From the NCBI RefSeq assembly GCF_900120005.1, contig NZ_LT635453.1, positions 186,001-250,000 on the forward strand: 64,000 nt of DNA, given 5' to 3'. The DNA is from Holdemania sp. Marseille-P2844 (GTDB lineage Bacteria > Bacillota_I > Bacilli_A > Erysipelotrichales > Erysipelotrichaceae). The notes under the pieces are model-generated. The model saw nothing but the letters and a program-made list of their open reading frames with translations, had not been told where the DNA came from and searched no databases. Made by a program: the position numbers and the translations under genes. Shown here piece by piece: positions 28,154 to 38,325 of the stretch (positions are counted from its first letter, which is position 1; every line of letters begins with the position of its first letter).

Positions 28154-28379
28154 GAAGTCTGAAAATCTGTTGCCGTTCCCTGTCATTTCCGCAGCGGCAA
28201 ACGGCGACACAACCGCCATGTGCGCGATCTTGAAGCACTACGAGGGTTACATAGCGAAACTTTGTACCCGCACGCTGAAAGACGACGCGGGCAATACCTA
28301 TTCCTATGTGGACGAGGAAATGCGTAACAGGCTGCAAGTGCGCCTTATTACCCGCACCCTTGCTTTTCATGTAGGATAA
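28137..28379 (+). CDS. Helix-turn-helix (HTH_16-type) ICE regulator
   Basis: This 80-residue protein begins MMNTVRKSENLLPFPVISAAANGD and contains AILKHYEGYIAKLC, the segment seen in small HTH proteins that follow the sigma-like gene in Tn916/Tn1549-type elements (orf8-like). Its start overlaps the sigma gene, so coupling is likely. It ends just before the structured region at 28386. Confidence 0.8.
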   Translation: MMNTVRKSENLLPFPVISAAANGDTTAMCAILKHYEGYIAKLCTRTLKDDAGNTYSYVDEEMRNRLQVRLITRTLAFHVG

Positions 28380-28837
28380 TCTTTTAGCCCATGCGGGGAG
28401 CGTGTCCCCTTTCCACGCTTCCCGTTATGGGCTATTTGTCGTTCCGCAAAAGCATATCCGCTGTTGATGTGCTTTTGCAGGCCGACAAAGCCTATTGTTC
28501 TTTGACAAAGAAAGCGGCCTTTGGTGCGCAGCATAACAGGCAAACGGGTACATTCCGTCTGTACCGAGCCAGTCGGCGGGTACGCCATGACAGCTTTTCC
28601 CCATAGGGGAAAAGCCGAGCGAGAACTACCGCGCCGTAAAACAGGTTTAGCAGCTTGTGGGCGACGACATACAAGGCGGCACAATGATACTCCCGCGTTG
28701 AACACCCTCAAAGTATTGCGCGGCGCACCCATAAGCATGGGCCGGGGTGAAACTCCCGTGAGGTTGCAGCTAACAACCGCCCGTTTTTGCCTTTTGACGA
28801 ATATAGTTTATCCATACAGGAAAAGGAGGTTTTTCTA
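28380..28837 (+). other. Structured non-coding region before the recombination module
   Basis: No convincing gene is seen. A long hairpin at 28386-28435 pairs tagcccat.gcggggagcgtg with its near-complete complement. A perfect 10-bp stem gcttttcccc/ggggaaaagc with loop ata lies at 28593-28615. The rest is GC-rich and rich in short stems. It could be an untranslated regulatory RNA or processing region between the regulator and integrase genes. Confidence 0.5.
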
Positions 28838-29011
28838 ATGGATAAAAAACAGACAATTACAACCGAACGCAAAATAGGGAAAATCACCTATCTTGTTCAA
28901 GCGTTGCCGAGTGAAAAGGCAACCGATACAATCCATAAAAAGATTGAGAAACTCATTGTAAAGGATTTGCAGAAAAAGCCCGGAAATCCGGGATTTTTAG
29001 CGTCCGAGTAG
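28838..29011 (+). CDS. TnpW-like small protein of the ICE
   Basis: This 57-residue protein (MDKKQTITTERKIGKITYLV...) has the KIGKITYLVQ pattern and a helical end (IHKKIEKLIVKDLQ), as in TnpW-type transposon proteins. ATG 28838 follows aaaaggagg. It lies directly before the integrase, as in other serine-recombinase elements. It could aid excision, but no function is established. Confidence 0.65.
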   Translation: MDKKQTITTERKIGKITYLVQALPSEKATDTIHKKIEKLIVKDLQKKPGNPGFLASE

Positions 29012-29033
29012 TGCATTAGGCGGCGGGATATGG

Positions 29034-29039
29034 TATAAT
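29034..29039 (+). promoter_or_regulatory. Candidate -10 box of the integrase gene
   Basis: A perfect TATAAT lies 50 bases before the integrase start. No good -35 is seen. Confidence 0.4.
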
Positions 29040-29088
29040 GATAGCAACACATTATACCTGTTTATTCGGCTGTCGGAAAGGAGGACTA

Positions 29089-31245
<2,157 letters not shown>

Positions 31246-31299
31246 TTAATCGTCCTTTCTTGTTTTGGAATGGAATGGAATCGAAAGGAAAGGAATGAA

Positions 31300-32769
31300 T
31301 CAGCGTTCCTCTTGCTTTCGATGATCTTTTTTCTGGTTGCTCTGCTCGGCATGGCATCCTTTTTCCACGCAGGCGTGAATGTGATAAATCTTCTGGTGTT
31401 CTTCACGGATAGCTTTGAATTTTGCATAGGTTTCTGCATGAGCCTTTTCAAGCGCTGTATACTCCTTGTCTAAAAGCTTTTGGTCGTGCTTGCCGTCGGG
31501 GCATGCCTCCAAGAGCTTTCGCCTTACGGCGTAGTACTGCTTCAATTCCTTTTCGTGTTCTGCCTTGTACTTCGCCTTCGCCTTATCGAACTTGATTTTC
31601 TGCAAGCCGTCCACAATCGGTTTCAGATCTCTCAGAACGGAAAGGTATTCGGGAACCTTGCGAATTTCTTTCATACGGGTGACTTCCTTATCCATGGTGA
31701 CTTTCAATTCATCCACGGTGTTCTTCAAATCAGACACACGGCTTTCCAAATCCTCGATGGTGTAAATCTCATGGGCTTTGAGATAGTTTGCCATCAGGTT
31801 CAGTTCTTTCAGATTGTTGACCCTGGCTGTCTGGGAATAAGCCTTTGCGTTACGCATATCAAAATATCTCTGCAGCGGAATGATGACGGGATCGGATTGC
31901 GGCTTATCCAGCTCAGCCTTGATCTCCTTGATGGCTTCAAGGAGCGCCGACAGATTCTTACGGAGATTGCGAATAAAGGCATTGGTGGCTCTGATCCAAC
32001 GATTAAACTCGCCCTTTTCAGTTTTAATTCCTTTCTTCTCCATGGCTCGGACGGTGGAGCCTTCGTGTCGTGTGGGTAGCAGCTCTACGCCTTGGCGTTC
32101 ATAGCTGCGATGGTCGATGCGAACATCCAAGCCCTTTTCTTCAAACTTGGCGTTGCACATCACTGCCCATTGCTCACGCCAGAACTCCAAAGTTTCAGCA
32201 GAGCCCCAATCGGTAGTGGGAACGGCGTTGAACACATAATCACCTTTGCCATCGGGGATGCGGTTGCCGTTTTCATCAAGCACATACTCTCGTCTTTGCT
32301 TCAAACCCCATTTGCCGTTTTGCTCGATAGGACGGATTGGACAGAGGAAGTGGAAGTGCGGATTATTGATACCACCTTCTTCTCGCTCCGGTTCGTGAAC
32401 GGCAAAGTCCACCACCATGCCACGGCTGACAAAATGCTCGGTGAGGAATTGTCTGGCAAGGGCGATATTTTCTTCCTGGCTAAATTCATTCTGAAAGGAA
32501 ATATCGAAGCTGTAGGCAAGCTGCGCTTTCTTTCCTTTCTCTGCTTTCTCAACTGCGTTCCATAAAGTTTCCCGGTCTGCATACTCTCGTGGCGCATGGG
32601 GTGGCAGAAAGATTTCTGTATAAATCACGCCGCCCTTATTGGTGTAATCGCTGTCCTCACCGTAATAATCGCTGTGCAGTTTTTCGCCTGCCCGGTAGGC
32701 AGCGGATGCCACAACCGATTGCCCCTCGCTGCGTTTGATCTGATCTACATGGAAATGATATAAAGCGAT
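31300..32769 (-). CDS. mobA: MobA/MobL (MobQ) relaxase
   Basis: This protein of about 489 residues opens with ALYHFHVDQIKRSEGQSVVASAAYRAGEKL, the classic MobA/MobL N-terminus with the relaxase Tyr region. The metal-binding motif is NNPHFHFLCPIRPI. The C-terminal part is a long coiled coil. It should nick the oriT at 33317. The frame matching the family starts at codon ATC (32767-32769), placed 7 bases after aaaggagg. No ATG, GTG or TTG lies between the upstream stop and that point, and the first standard start (GTG 32712) would remove the conserved HFH segment. Confidence 0.85.
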   Translation of the reverse strand: MALYHFHVDQIKRSEGQSVVASAAYRAGEKLHSDYYGEDSDYTNKGGVIYTEIFLPPHAPREYADRETLWNAVEKAEKGKKAQLAYSFDISFQNEFSQEENIALARQFLTEHFVSRGMVVDFAVHEPEREEGGINNPHFHFLCPIRPIEQNGKWGLKQRREYVLDENGNRIPDGKGDYVFNAVPTTDWGSAETLEFWREQWAVMCNAKFEEKGLDVRIDHRSYERQGVELLPTRHEGSTVRAMEKKGIKTEKGEFNRWIRATNAFIRNLRKNLSALLEAIKEIKAELDKPQSDPVIIPLQRYFDMRNAKAYSQTARVNNLKELNLMANYLKAHEIYTIEDLESRVSDLKNTVDELKVTMDKEVTRMKEIRKVPEYLSVLRDLKPIVDGLQKIKFDKAKAKYKAEHEKELKQYYAVRRKLLEACPDGKHDQKLLDKEYTALEKAHAETYAKFKAIREEHQKIYHIHACVEKGCHAEQSNQKKDHRKQEER

Positions 32770-32771
32770 AC

Positions 32772-33098
32772 TTACCCCTCCTTTGCTCGTCTAACTTTTG
32801 AGTCGTGGTTGATCTTCATGCGGTGCACCAACTTCTGTATTTCTTCCTTGTGGAAGATATATTCCAGAAGCTCCATCACCTCGGTGATGTCCAGTTCCTT
32901 GATCTCCGGTGCGATACTTTCCAAAGTTCCTGCGATGGTGCAAAGTCTGTGAGTGCGGCGCTTGCGTTCGCCGTCCACAAAATACTTCTGGCGATTTTCC
33001 AGCCGAGTGATTTTGTGGGTGAGCTGTTCAATCTCCTTTTCGTTTTTCTCTTTTTCAGCTCGGAGCTTTTCAAGCTCGGGGTTAGATGTGTATTCCAT
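32772..33098 (-). CDS. DUF3847 family protein
   Basis: This 108-residue protein is mostly coiled coil (LEKLRAEKEKNEKEIEQLTHKI) followed by a basic segment and LDITEVMELLEYIF. It matches DUF3847, the usual partner gene before MobA/MobL relaxases in Firmicutes transposons. It may be a relaxosome accessory. It is two bases from the relaxase start. Confidence 0.8.
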   Translation of the reverse strand: MEYTSNPELEKLRAEKEKNEKEIEQLTHKITRLENRQKYFVDGERKRRTHRLCTIAGTLESIAPEIKELDITEVMELLEYIFHKEEIQKLVHRMKINHDSKVRRAKEG

Positions 33099-33293
33099 AG
33101 AACCTCCTTTGAGTGTTGTTATTTTCAGCCTTGTGGGTACGGAATGATTTGAAAAATCGTTTCGTACTCATAAGGGCGCTGGGATAGCTGCATAGCAGCG
33201 CAAGGGGTGCAGCCCCTTGTTCGGAACAAAGTGACGGAAGGACAGATACAACTTCGGAGTTGTTGTCTGTCAGCCTCGCAGAGCGCACATACG

Positions 33294-33330
33294 AGGTGTG
33301 GAACACACCCGTATAGAAGTGCGCCCTTAG
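33294..33330 (+). other. oriT: RSF1010/MobQ-type origin of transfer
   Basis: The inverted repeat ggtgtg-gaa-cacacc (33295-33309) is followed eight bases later by aagtgcgccctta (33317-33329). This matches the nick region TAAGTGCG/CCCT of RSF1010/R1162-type oriTs. It lies about 200 bases upstream of the DUF3847-mobA operon. Nicking at TGCG/CCCT on the plus strand would send the strand to the right of the nick, including the repeats and hsd genes, first, and the mob genes last. Confidence 0.85.
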
Positions 33331-33934
33331 TAAACTAAGGGTTAAAATCGCTTTCGCCGTTCTACCCGAATGTCGTTCCTGCCCGGGAGTCTCACCCCAG
33401 CGTTGCTTCGCTCATGTCATCGCAAAGTCATATCCCATTCGGACGGTCATTTAGTTGTTGGATGTAGAAGAAAACAAAAAGAGCCGATTACACAGAGCAC
33501 CAAGAATCGGCGGGAGCATAGCTCTCGCTTCAAAGTGATGTTCTATGTAATCGGCTCTGAAAATTCAAAGTCGGGTTCTGCTTTCTACAGCTCCTGCCAA
33601 CAAAACCAAAGGCGTGGTGGAGCAGTTCGGCACTTCCGGTGTGCCGATACCGTGTCGGGTGAAACCGACTTATGGTGGAACATTGGTATTCAGTTGTTTA
33701 TGTAGCGGATCACCGCTGTGCCACCATTATACAGATACATCACTTGACCGTCAAGTTTCTGAATGTCTCTCACTATATTCAGAATTTCAAAGAGCAGTTT
33801 TCAACGGGATCGAAAAAAAGATCCCTCTACTGGTTAGGATATTTAGGAGCGAATTATCAACGGTTTTTGAAAGCCTTTCTTCATATACCTCCAGAAAAAA
33901 CTTTCACATTCGCACCTTGCACAGAAGAATTTAC

Positions 33935-34134
33935 TTTCAAGTGGAGCCGGTGAGAAACGCTTTTTGTCCATAGTTGTTTTCAAATGGTAGCCGGGGAAAC
34001 CAAACTTTTTATGCGTGCGTCGTTTGCAATTTTTCAAAATGTTTCTTCAAGTGGTAGCCGACGGGATTTGCGTTTTGGGGAGTGCCCACAGAAAAAATCT
34101 CTCCCAGTGGTAGCCGACGAGAAAGGCATTTTTA
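33935..34134 (+). repeat. Four dispersed direct repeats (GTGGTAGCCGACGAGA type)
   Basis: The units begin near 33935, 33977, 34046 and 34103. They share tcaagtggtagccg-acgaga followed by a GC and a T-run (gcttttt, actttttat, gcgttttg, gcattttt). Spacing is about 42-68 bases. Confidence 0.75.
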
Positions 34135-34165
34135 GAATCATTTCAAGAAAAAATTCCAAAAAAAT

Positions 34166-34362
34166 AATTCTGCCCAAGTTGGACAGAATTTTCAAAATCA
34201 ACTTCCCGACAACTTGTCGGGAAGAAAAACCCAACCTCCAACCAAGTTGGTCGGAAGTCCAAAATCCAACTTCTGCCCAACTTGGGCAGAAGTTAAAAAT
34301 CACTTCGCCGTAACTTGCGGAGAAGTGAAAATTGCAACTTCGACACAGGTTGTGTCGAAGTT
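34166..34362. repeat. Array of six evenly spaced palindromes
   Basis: Palindromes of 23-27 bases lie at 34166-34190, 34202-34224, 34234-34258, 34268-34294, 34301-34327 and 34336-34362, with start-to-start period 32-36. The consensus is acttc-n5-aacttg-n5-gaagt, separated by A-rich spacers. Stem sequences differ between units but change on both arms (for example tgccc/gggca, cgaca/tgtcg), which indicates conserved structure. Confidence 0.85.
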
Positions 34363-34380
34363 AAATATTCGCAAAAGAAG

Positions 34381-34412
34381 AAAGGCACTAACCGCATCAG
34401 TTAGTGCCTTTT
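34381..34412 (-). terminator. Terminator at the end of the hsd operon
   Basis: Stem aaaggcactaac/gttagtgccttt with loop cgcatca, 12 bases after the hsdR stop. It is symmetrical and could work in both directions. Confidence 0.75.
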
Positions 34413-34423
34413 GTGAATTGTGC

Positions 34424-37400
34424 TTACTTGTTACTGTCTTCCGCAAAAGATTCCCCAGCGTTGACCAGCCCGAAATACTTTTCAAAGAATGCTTTCAGTT
34501 TTTCAATAACTGTCTGCTTCTTTTTATCACGTGAACCACCGCCACCAAAACGGGAGACGGGCGGCATCAGACGGTCAACATCTGTGCCTGTTGTTTTGAG
34601 TACGCCATCACGAAAAGCGTTTTCAACAAACTTTCTGGTTTCTTCAGGCTTCAACTTTTCTTCTGCGATCAAGGCCTGAATATCGGTTTCACGCTGTTCT
34701 TTTACAAAACGCTGCCAATCTGCATTGACATCGGTTTTGGTGTTGATAGTAGCAATAAAGTTCTCGATCAGCTCTTTTTTCGATCTGAGCTGCAAACTCG
34801 ACTTAATCGCCTTATCAATCGCAACGAGGATTTCTTTGTCTTCGCAGTTGCCGTCATGGTATTTCGCAACCAGCATCAGAATATAGTCGATGTTGACTTC
34901 AACCTGTTTGACAAGTTCCATTTCAAAGACAACATCATCCATGATGCTGTCTTTGCTTCCCGGCTTCGGCTTGATCTCATCGTACACATCGTGGTATGTA
35001 CCAGTGTAGTCTTGGAAATCGATAGGAGACAAAATTTCGTTTCCGGCAAAGCGGTCAAAAGCTGACAGGATATTTCTCAGACGGAGAATATTACCGAACA
35101 GAACAATAAAATCTTTTTTATTCTGCTCGCCGATGATAGGCTGCCCCAATGGGTATTTCTGCAGTAGCTCTGCGATACGCTCTTCGTAGCCTTTCTGCTC
35201 ACGTCCCTTGTCGTCAACACAGCCATAGTAATAGTCTTCGTAGGATTTCAGAAGAACAATGCCATTGGCTTCTTTGTCGCCGAATAAGGCGATGGCTTCG
35301 TTTGTCTCTTTTTCAAGATCACGGAAACAGACAATATTACCAAAGGTCTTAACGGAGTTCAGGATGCGGTTGGTTCTTGAAAACGCCTGAATCAGACCAT
35401 GCATTTTCAAGTTTTTGTCTACCCAAAGGGTGTTGAGTGTCGTTGCATCAAAGCCCGTCAAGAACATATTGACCACGATAAGCAAATCAACTTCACGCTT
35501 TTTCACTTTGTCAGAGAGGTCTTTGTAATAGTCCTGGAAGCCCTTGCTGGATGTGTCAAAGTTGGTCTTGAAAGTCTTGTTGTACTCGTCAATCGCCATG
35601 TCCAGAAAATCACGAGAACTCTGGTCAAGTCCATCGGTATCAAAACTTTCATCATCCAAGATGCCATCTGCGCTATCTGCTTCGTTGGGGGCAAACGAGA
35701 AGATGGTGGCAATCGTCAGATCACGATGCTGTTCTGCAATCTGCTTTTTCAGTTCCAGATAGTATTTTTGGCAAACGGAGATGGAGCTGACTGCAAGCAT
35801 GGAGTTGAAACCATTCACACGCTGACCCTTAAGACTGTAATAGGAGTTTCGCATAGTCTTTTGGTCAAAGTGTTCCAGAATGTACTTCACAACTTCGGAT
35901 ATACGTTCCTGAGAAGCAAGGGCTTCCTCGGTATCAATAGCAGCAACTTGCTTATCCTGTTTTCCGTCCTTTTGCTTTACCGTATTGATATAGTCAATGC
36001 GGAACGGCAAAACATTTCCGTCATTGATGGCGTCAACGATGGTGTAGGTATGGAGTTTATCACCAAATGCCTGCTCAGTAGTTTTCAGATTTGGATTTCC
36101 GCCAGTACCTGCATTGACCGAGAAAATCGGAGTGCCCGTAAAACCAAAGATGTGATAGTTTCTAAAGTATCTGTGTACTTTAACAACCTTTTCACCTTTT
36201 TTGATCTGACCGCCCACAATTCTCGTATGCATATCACCGAACTGGCTTCTATGGCATTCATCAAACACCAAAACAATATGCTTATCCCTAATGGGATGCA
36301 TGGGGTTCTTCTGAATAAAGACATCCAACTTCTGAATTGTAGTTACAATAATTCGAGAAGTAGAGTCCTCAAGCTGCTTTTGCAGAATCGCTGTGCTCTT
36401 ATTGCTGTTGGCAGCACCTTTTTCAAATCGGTCATACTCTTTGATGGTCTGATAGTCTAAGTCCTTGCGGTCAACAACAAAGAGTACCTTGTCAATGTAC
36501 GGCAAGTTGGTAGCGAGTTGTGCCGTTTTGAAAGAGGTGAGGGTTTTACCGCTGCCCGTAGTATGCCAAATGTATCCGCCTGCTTCGATCTTTCCGGTTT
36601 TCTTGCTGTTGGAGGATGTCTCGATTCTGTTCAAGATGCGTTCTGTTGCAACGATCTGATAAGGACGCATGACAAGCAGCAATTCCTCAGATGTAAACAC
36701 GCAGTACTTTGTTAGAATATTCAGCAGAGTATGCTTGGCAAAGAACGTTTTTGTAAAGTCAACAAGGTCTGCAATGACTCTGTTGTTACCATCTGCCCAA
36801 TAGGAAGTGAACTCAAAACTATTGGAAGTTTTCTTGCTGTGTTTTTTGCTGCTGCCGTCATTCTCCTTGATATGGCTTGCTCTCGTGGTATTGGAATAAT
36901 ATTTCGTGAATGTGCCGTTGGAAATGACAAAAATCTGCACATACTCGTAAAGCCCGGAGCCTGCCCAAAAGCTGTCTCTCTGATAGCGGTTGATCTGGTT
37001 AAATGCTTCCTTGATCGCAACACCACGGCGTTTCAGCTCCACATGAACCAACGGCAGACCGTTCACAAGAATCGTCACATCATATCGGGTGTCGTGATTG
37101 CCGGCACCTTCTTCATACTGATTGATGACCTGCAAACGGTTGTTATGGATATTCTTTTTATCAATCAGATAGATGTTTTGAGTTTTGCCATCTTCGCAAG
37201 TCAGGTTCTGTACATAATCTTCCTGAATCTTACGAGTCTTTTCTACGATACCTTCGTTGGCATTGGCAATCTTAGATTTGAAGAATGTCTCCCATTCTTT
37301 GTCGGTGAAGCTGTACTGGTTAAGGCGCTCAAGCTGCTTGCGAAGGTTAAGCACGAGATCTTCTTCGTTGTGAATGGACACGTACTCATAACCTTGTTCG

Positions 37401-37531
37401 CCAAGCATTTTGATGAAGGCTGCCTCCAAAGCAGCTTCACTCTGATACGCATCGGAACGTTTCGCTTGCGGCTCATATTCAGTTACAACGGTACTTTCAT
37501 TGGTTGAAAGCACAATGTTATATGTACTCAT
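34424..37531 (-). CDS. hsdR: Type I restriction enzyme, R subunit
   Basis: This 1035-residue restriction/translocase subunit has an N-terminal PD-(D/E)xK nuclease: D151 and E165-L-K167 in VHVELKRRGVAI. The SF2 helicase motor has Walker A TGSGKT at 325-330, DECH at 424-427, GFTGTP and the VDKNLKMHGLIQAFSRTNR region. It is the last gene of the hsd operon and appears intact. It cuts unmodified DNA far from the HsdS recognition site after translocation. Confidence 0.95.
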   Translation of the reverse strand: MSTYNIVLSTNESTVVTEYEPQAKRSDAYQSEAALEAAFIKMLGEQGYEYVSIHNEEDLVLNLRKQLERLNQYSFTDKEWETFFKSKIANANEGIVEKTRKIQEDYVQNLTCEDGKTQNIYLIDKKNIHNNRLQVINQYEEGAGNHDTRYDVTILVNGLPLVHVELKRRGVAIKEAFNQINRYQRDSFWAGSGLYEYVQIFVISNGTFTKYYSNTTRASHIKENDGSSKKHSKKTSNSFEFTSYWADGNNRVIADLVDFTKTFFAKHTLLNILTKYCVFTSEELLLVMRPYQIVATERILNRIETSSNSKKTGKIEAGGYIWHTTGSGKTLTSFKTAQLATNLPYIDKVLFVVDRKDLDYQTIKEYDRFEKGAANSNKSTAILQKQLEDSTSRIIVTTIQKLDVFIQKNPMHPIRDKHIVLVFDECHRSQFGDMHTRIVGGQIKKGEKVVKVHRYFRNYHIFGFTGTPIFSVNAGTGGNPNLKTTEQAFGDKLHTYTIVDAINDGNVLPFRIDYINTVKQKDGKQDKQVAAIDTEEALASQERISEVVKYILEHFDQKTMRNSYYSLKGQRVNGFNSMLAVSSISVCQKYYLELKKQIAEQHRDLTIATIFSFAPNEADSADGILDDESFDTDGLDQSSRDFLDMAIDEYNKTFKTNFDTSSKGFQDYYKDLSDKVKKREVDLLIVVNMFLTGFDATTLNTLWVDKNLKMHGLIQAFSRTNRILNSVKTFGNIVCFRDLEKETNEAIALFGDKEANGIVLLKSYEDYYYGCVDDKGREQKGYEERIAELLQKYPLGQPIIGEQNKKDFIVLFGNILRLRNILSAFDRFAGNEILSPIDFQDYTGTYHDVYDEIKPKPGSKDSIMDDVVFEMELVKQVEVNIDYILMLVAKYHDGNCEDKEILVAIDKAIKSSLQLRSKKELIENFIATINTKTDVNADWQRFVKEQRETDIQALIAEEKLKPEETRKFVENAFRDGVLKTTGTDVDRLMPPVSRFGGGGSRDKKKQTVIEKLKAFFEKYFGLVNAGESFAEDSNK

Positions 37532-37543
37532 CGTATTATTTCC

Positions 37544-38311
37544 TTACCCCCATTCTGTATAGGATTTAATCTTCATGTAAGTCGGGCTGGATGTTTCCTT
37601 TATGGTTTCCACAAGCTTTAGTTCGTTTCCGCATACCTCAGCAAGCACGAAATGTCCTGCATATATGAATGTGAAGTACACATCGAATTGTGCGGCAACA
37701 TCCTTACGATATTTGAATACTTCGGAGAAATCTTGTGTCAAGGCCTCGATAATATCTGCTACCACGGCAGAAAAGTCATTATTGGTTTCCGTAAAAAACT
37801 CATACGGAAAGAACATTAAAATGTGTTTTTGAGTTTCAAGTGTATCCAATAAGGCTTTGATATCAGTTTCGATTCCTTGCTTTTTCTCCTTACTGTTTCG
37901 AATTGACTTCAATTCAGCAAGATCAATTGATCTCAATGCCGCAAAGATGCGTGTTGCCTGAATAGGTTTGTACTTGGGATTATCGGCCTCTATTTTAGGA
38001 CCGCAATAAGCAGTAACACCTTCTGCCATTTGATAAATTCTGCCCGAAAACAAATTTCTGGCCCGCAGCGAAGTTTCGCTGGCAATTAACTTGAAATCAA
38101 GGGAATAGTTTTCAGAAATGCAATCCCATTCACCATGAGATTCGTCCGGTGGCGCTGTATACACCAATCCGTTGGACTTGCTTTTGAAATACGCAGATGC
38201 ATTGACTATTTCACGCAGATAAATTTCATAATCGCAATCTGCCATTCCGGTTATGTAGCCTTTGCAGATCAGTGCTGCAGGAAGCAATTTTGCAGTAAGT
38301 GTTTTGTCCAT
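37544..38311 (-). CDS. Unknown protein embedded between hsdS and hsdR
   Basis: This 255-residue soluble protein starts MDKTLTAKLLPAALICKGYITG. ATG 38311 lies seven bases from aaagga; an upstream in-frame start at 38329 overlaps hsdS. It has no membrane segment. Recognisable stretches are HGEWDCISENYSLDFKLIAS, which resembles a restriction-endonuclease-like beta core, and a C-terminal FDVYFTFIYAGHFVLAEV. I do not recognise a family. Its place within the restriction operon suggests a modulator or a second defence activity. Confidence 0.75.
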   Translation of the reverse strand: MDKTLTAKLLPAALICKGYITGMADCDYEIYLREIVNASAYFKSKSNGLVYTAPPDESHGEWDCISENYSLDFKLIASETSLRARNLFSGRIYQMAEGVTAYCGPKIEADNPKYKPIQATRIFAALRSIDLAELKSIRNSKEKKQGIETDIKALLDTLETQKHILMFFPYEFFTETNNDFSAVVADIIEALTQDFSEVFKYRKDVAAQFDVYFTFIYAGHFVLAEVCGNELKLVETIKETSSPTYMKIKSYTEWG

Positions 38312-38325
38312 TTGTATTTCCTTTC

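Larger units (their letters stand above)
33099..34423. other. 1.3-kb non-coding zone of the outer element
   Basis: No gene is supported. It holds the MobQ oriT (33295-33330), a 13-bp inverted repeat agagccgattaca/tgtaatcggctct (33480-33492 and 33546-33558), four direct repeats (33935-34134), six palindromes (34166-34362) and a terminator (34381-34412). Small open frames here lack ribosome sites and recognisable content. Confidence 0.7.

Noticed and set aside
33370-33973. Plus-strand frames in the oriT/repeat zone
   Set aside because: No ribosome sites; they cross structural repeats and do not resemble proteins.
34166-34362. CRISPR array
   Set aside because: Units are palindromes with variable stems and short A-rich spacers; there are no constant repeats with unique spacers and no cas genes.
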